A stretch of DNA of 7,624 nucleotides from NCBI GenBank assembly GCA_003154025.1, contig PMCE01000478.1, forward strand, positions 4,358 to 11,981, given 5' to 3'. Below, in pieces: positions 6,079 through 7,624 of this stretch (position 1 is its first letter; each line of letters opens with the position of its first letter). This stretch comes from Syntrophaceae bacterium (lineage in GTDB: Bacteria > Desulfobacterota > SM23-61). The translations under genes were made by a program, and so were the position numbers. Under the pieces are notes generated by a model that searched no databases, was not told where the DNA came from, and saw only the letters and a program-made list of their open reading frames with translations.

Positions 6079-7191
6079 ATGAAAGCCCTGCAACGAAATC
6101 GGATGAAAAAAGTTTTAGTCGTTGATCCTTCTTTTCCCGAGCGAACCTCCATTTGGCAAATCCTCAAGGAGGATTACGTAGTGCTCACCTCGGGCGACCT
6201 GAAGGAGGCCTCAAAATTAGCGGAGCAGGAAAAGGTCGAAATTGCGCTGATTGGAACGGACCTCCCGCTGGTTCCCAATCTTATTTTTTTCCGCGCTCTG
6301 TGGAGGATCCAGCCCCCATTGTCTTTCCTTCTGCTGCTGGATGAGAAATCCTGGGGAGAAAAGATTCATTTTCTTTCAATGGATTGGCTATTTAGACCCG
6401 TTAGTGCCAGGCCTTTGCGAGAAAAAGTAAGGGCACTGCTTCTGCAGCAAGATTGGTACGAAAGCCGAATGGTTTCGTTCCCCCCTTCCATACCTTCCAT
6501 CCAAACCTGGGAAAGAGAAATATTCGTTGAAGCCGCGATTTCCATTTTGGCCCATGAAATTCGGGACCCCCTTGTGGCGATCAATACCTTTGGCAGTCTC
6601 CTTCCGGTCAAATTTGATGATTCGGAATTCCGCAACCAGTTCGCTCAATTGGCTTGCCTGGAGGTCCGCCGGATCAATGATCTTCTGGATCACCTTTTGG
6701 AATATGCCGACCTCTCCTCCCCGAAGGTGACACCTACCCATCTAAATTCTGCCCTGGTCGATTTCCTCCAGCAGGAAAAAGTAAATTTATCTGGACGGGG
6801 GATTTGGGTGACCACCAAATTCGAAAAATCTCTGCCGGTGGTGAATTTTGATACAAACCACCTCACCTTTATCCTCCATAGAGTCCTGGAGCATACGTTG
6901 TCTAAAGTTGGGGAGGGCAAATCTATTCGTCTTTCGACTTCTTGCATAGAGAAGGGCACGGGAGAGGATCGAAGGCGATTTGCTGAGGTGATCATCGGGT
7001 TTGACTCGCCTGCCAGCCGTCTGCAGGAGAAGCCGAAAGGGATCAATCAGGAACCCGGGATGGAAGTTAAGAAATGGAGCTTATCTTTGCTCCTGGCCTG
7101 GAGGATCATGGCCCGGAATCGCTCCATTCTTCAAGTGACCTGGGGGGGAAGAGAAATCAAGATTCGGCTGCTTTTTTCCGTTGCTGAATGA
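6079..7191 (+). CDS. Degenerate receiver / HisKA histidine-kinase-like protein
   Basis: Cytoplasmic two-component-type protein of 370 residues with no membrane segment. Residues 9-125 resemble a receiver (MKKVLVVDPSFPER; the segment near DLP; WLFRPVSARPLREKV). The acidic pair is reduced to D16, the phospho-acceptor position is G59, and the conserved Lys before Pro is R107, so it should not be phosphorylated normally. Residues about 150-215 form a HisKA dimerisation domain with an intact H-box, ILAHEIRDPLVAINTF (H159, E160). The rest resembles HATPase_c, but the N-box is VLEHTLSK (N to H272), the G1 box is FDSPAS and the G2 glycines read SLSLLLAW, so ATP binding is doubtful. The start at 6079 is the longest; ATG 6103 (MKKVLVV) is equally plausible and neither has a good ribosome binding site. 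It lies 36 bp upstream of a PAS sensor gene. Possible adaptor or histidine-phosphotransfer role; function unproven. Confidence 0.82.
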   Translation: MKALQRNRMKKVLVVDPSFPERTSIWQILKEDYVVLTSGDLKEASKLAEQEKVEIALIGTDLPLVPNLIFFRALWRIQPPLSFLLLLDEKSWGEKIHFLSMDWLFRPVSARPLREKVRALLLQQDWYESRMVSFPPSIPSIQTWEREIFVEAAISILAHEIRDPLVAINTFGSLLPVKFDDSEFRNQFAQLACLEVRRINDLLDHLLEYADLSSPKVTPTHLNSALVDFLQQEKVNLSGRGIWVTTKFEKSLPVVNFDTNHLTFILHRVLEHTLSKVGEGKSIRLSTSCIEKGTGEDRRRFAEVIIGFDSPASRLQEKPKGINQEPGMEVKKWSLSLLLAWRIMARNRSILQVTWGGREIKIRLLFSVAE

Positions 7192-7227
7192 TTATTACAA
7201 ATTCAAACTTAGGTACCTGGAGGCAAG

Positions 7228-7624
7228 ATGAAAAACGGTGAAGAAGGCATGGAAAAACTCCTAAATATCGAAAAAGCCCTTAACGGGATGATGGAAACGC
7301 ACAAGCTGGTGGCTGAATTAAAGGAATTGGAATCCCAGCAGCAGAAGAGGATAGAGACCTTGGAGGCAAGCGAAAAGAGATATAGAATTTTTCTTGAGTG
7401 TATTCCTTTAAGATTTTGTGTTAAAGATACAGGCTTGCTCTACCTATATTGTAATGAGCAATATGCAAGGGATTTGAAGATACGGCCCGAGGAAATCGCC
7501 GGGAAAGGAGATGGCGATTTTTTCCCCGCGGACGTCGCTGAGAGATACCGTTATGATGACCAGAGAATTCTCGAAACGGGAACGATCGAAGAAACGGAAG
7601 AAGCCTATGCGCCAGGCGGCGGCC
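7228..7624 (+). CDS. PAS-domain sensor protein, probably histidine kinase (3' end outside window)
   Basis: The frame is open from ATG 7228 to the window edge (132 complete codons). GGAGG lies four bases before the ATG, the strongest ribosome binding site on this side. The N-terminus (about residues 1-50) is charged and likely coiled coil (EKLLNIEKALNGMME, KELESQQQKRIETLEASEKRY), a usual lead-in to PAS. Then comes a PAS domain: RIFLECIPLRFCVKD, LYLYCNEQYARDLKI, RPEEIAGKGDGDFFP, AERYRYDDQRILETG. This wording is typical of PAS_4/PAS_9 sensors in bacterial histidine kinases and diguanylate cyclases. No membrane helix or signal peptide is visible, so a cytoplasmic sensor is likely. The output domain lies outside the window; a kinase is the best guess because the gene just upstream is kinase-like and probably co-transcribed. 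Confidence 0.85.
   Translation, partial: MKNGEEGMEKLLNIEKALNGMMETHKLVAELKELESQQQKRIETLEASEKRYRIFLECIPLRFCVKDTGLLYLYCNEQYARDLKIRPEEIAGKGDGDFFPADVAERYRYDDQRILETGTIEETEEAYAPGGG

Noticed and set aside
1..7624. CRISPR array, tRNA, rRNA, riboswitch or phage genes
   Set aside because: No regularly spaced repeats, no cloverleaf or rRNA-like sequence, and no phage-type proteins were seen on either strand.

Overview
The window looks like chromosomal DNA from a moderately GC-rich Gram-negative bacterium. The gene style (a branched-chain-type ABC transporter beside HD-GYP, histidine-kinase and PAS signalling genes, plus an IS21-type element) suggests a Desulfobacterota-like (deltaproteobacterial) lineage. 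That placement is an impression from protein style, not a search result.

Left half (1-4401, all on the minus strand): a HAAT/Liv-type ABC importer operon, read right to left as livH (permease), livM (permease), livK-like (periplasmic binding protein), livG (ATPase) and livF (ATPase, cut by the window edge). The genes are tightly packed and livF starts inside the end of livG with a TTG codon. The ligand is probably a branched-chain or related amino acid, but sequence alone does not fix it.

Middle (4402-5567): about 150 bp of livH upstream DNA, then a 1,009-bp IS21-family insertion. It has 66/67-bp terminal inverted repeats beginning 5'-TG and ending CA-3', and a 4-bp CGGC target duplication. 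It carries only a decayed istB, which lacks its N-terminus, has a single-base frameshift near the C-terminus and has lost the Walker B aspartate. istA is absent. Just inside each repeat lies an outward-facing TTGACA-16 bp-TATATT sigma70-like promoter. The two spacers differ while the -35 and -10 boxes are identical. One promoter points at livH and the other at the right-hand signalling genes.

Right half (5564-7624, plus strand): the C-terminal part of an HD-GYP phosphodiesterase domain abutting the element, without its HD half. Next is a 370-codon protein that combines a receiver-like fold lacking the phospho-acceptor Asp, an intact HisKA histidine box and a badly degraded ATPase domain. After a 36-bp gap with a strong ribosome binding site comes the start of a PAS-domain sensor that runs off the window. 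The last two genes look co-transcribed, and the atypical kinase-like protein may act as an adaptor or phosphotransfer partner for the PAS sensor. The most notable items are the paired outward promoters of the istA-less element and the degenerate receiver/HisKA protein.
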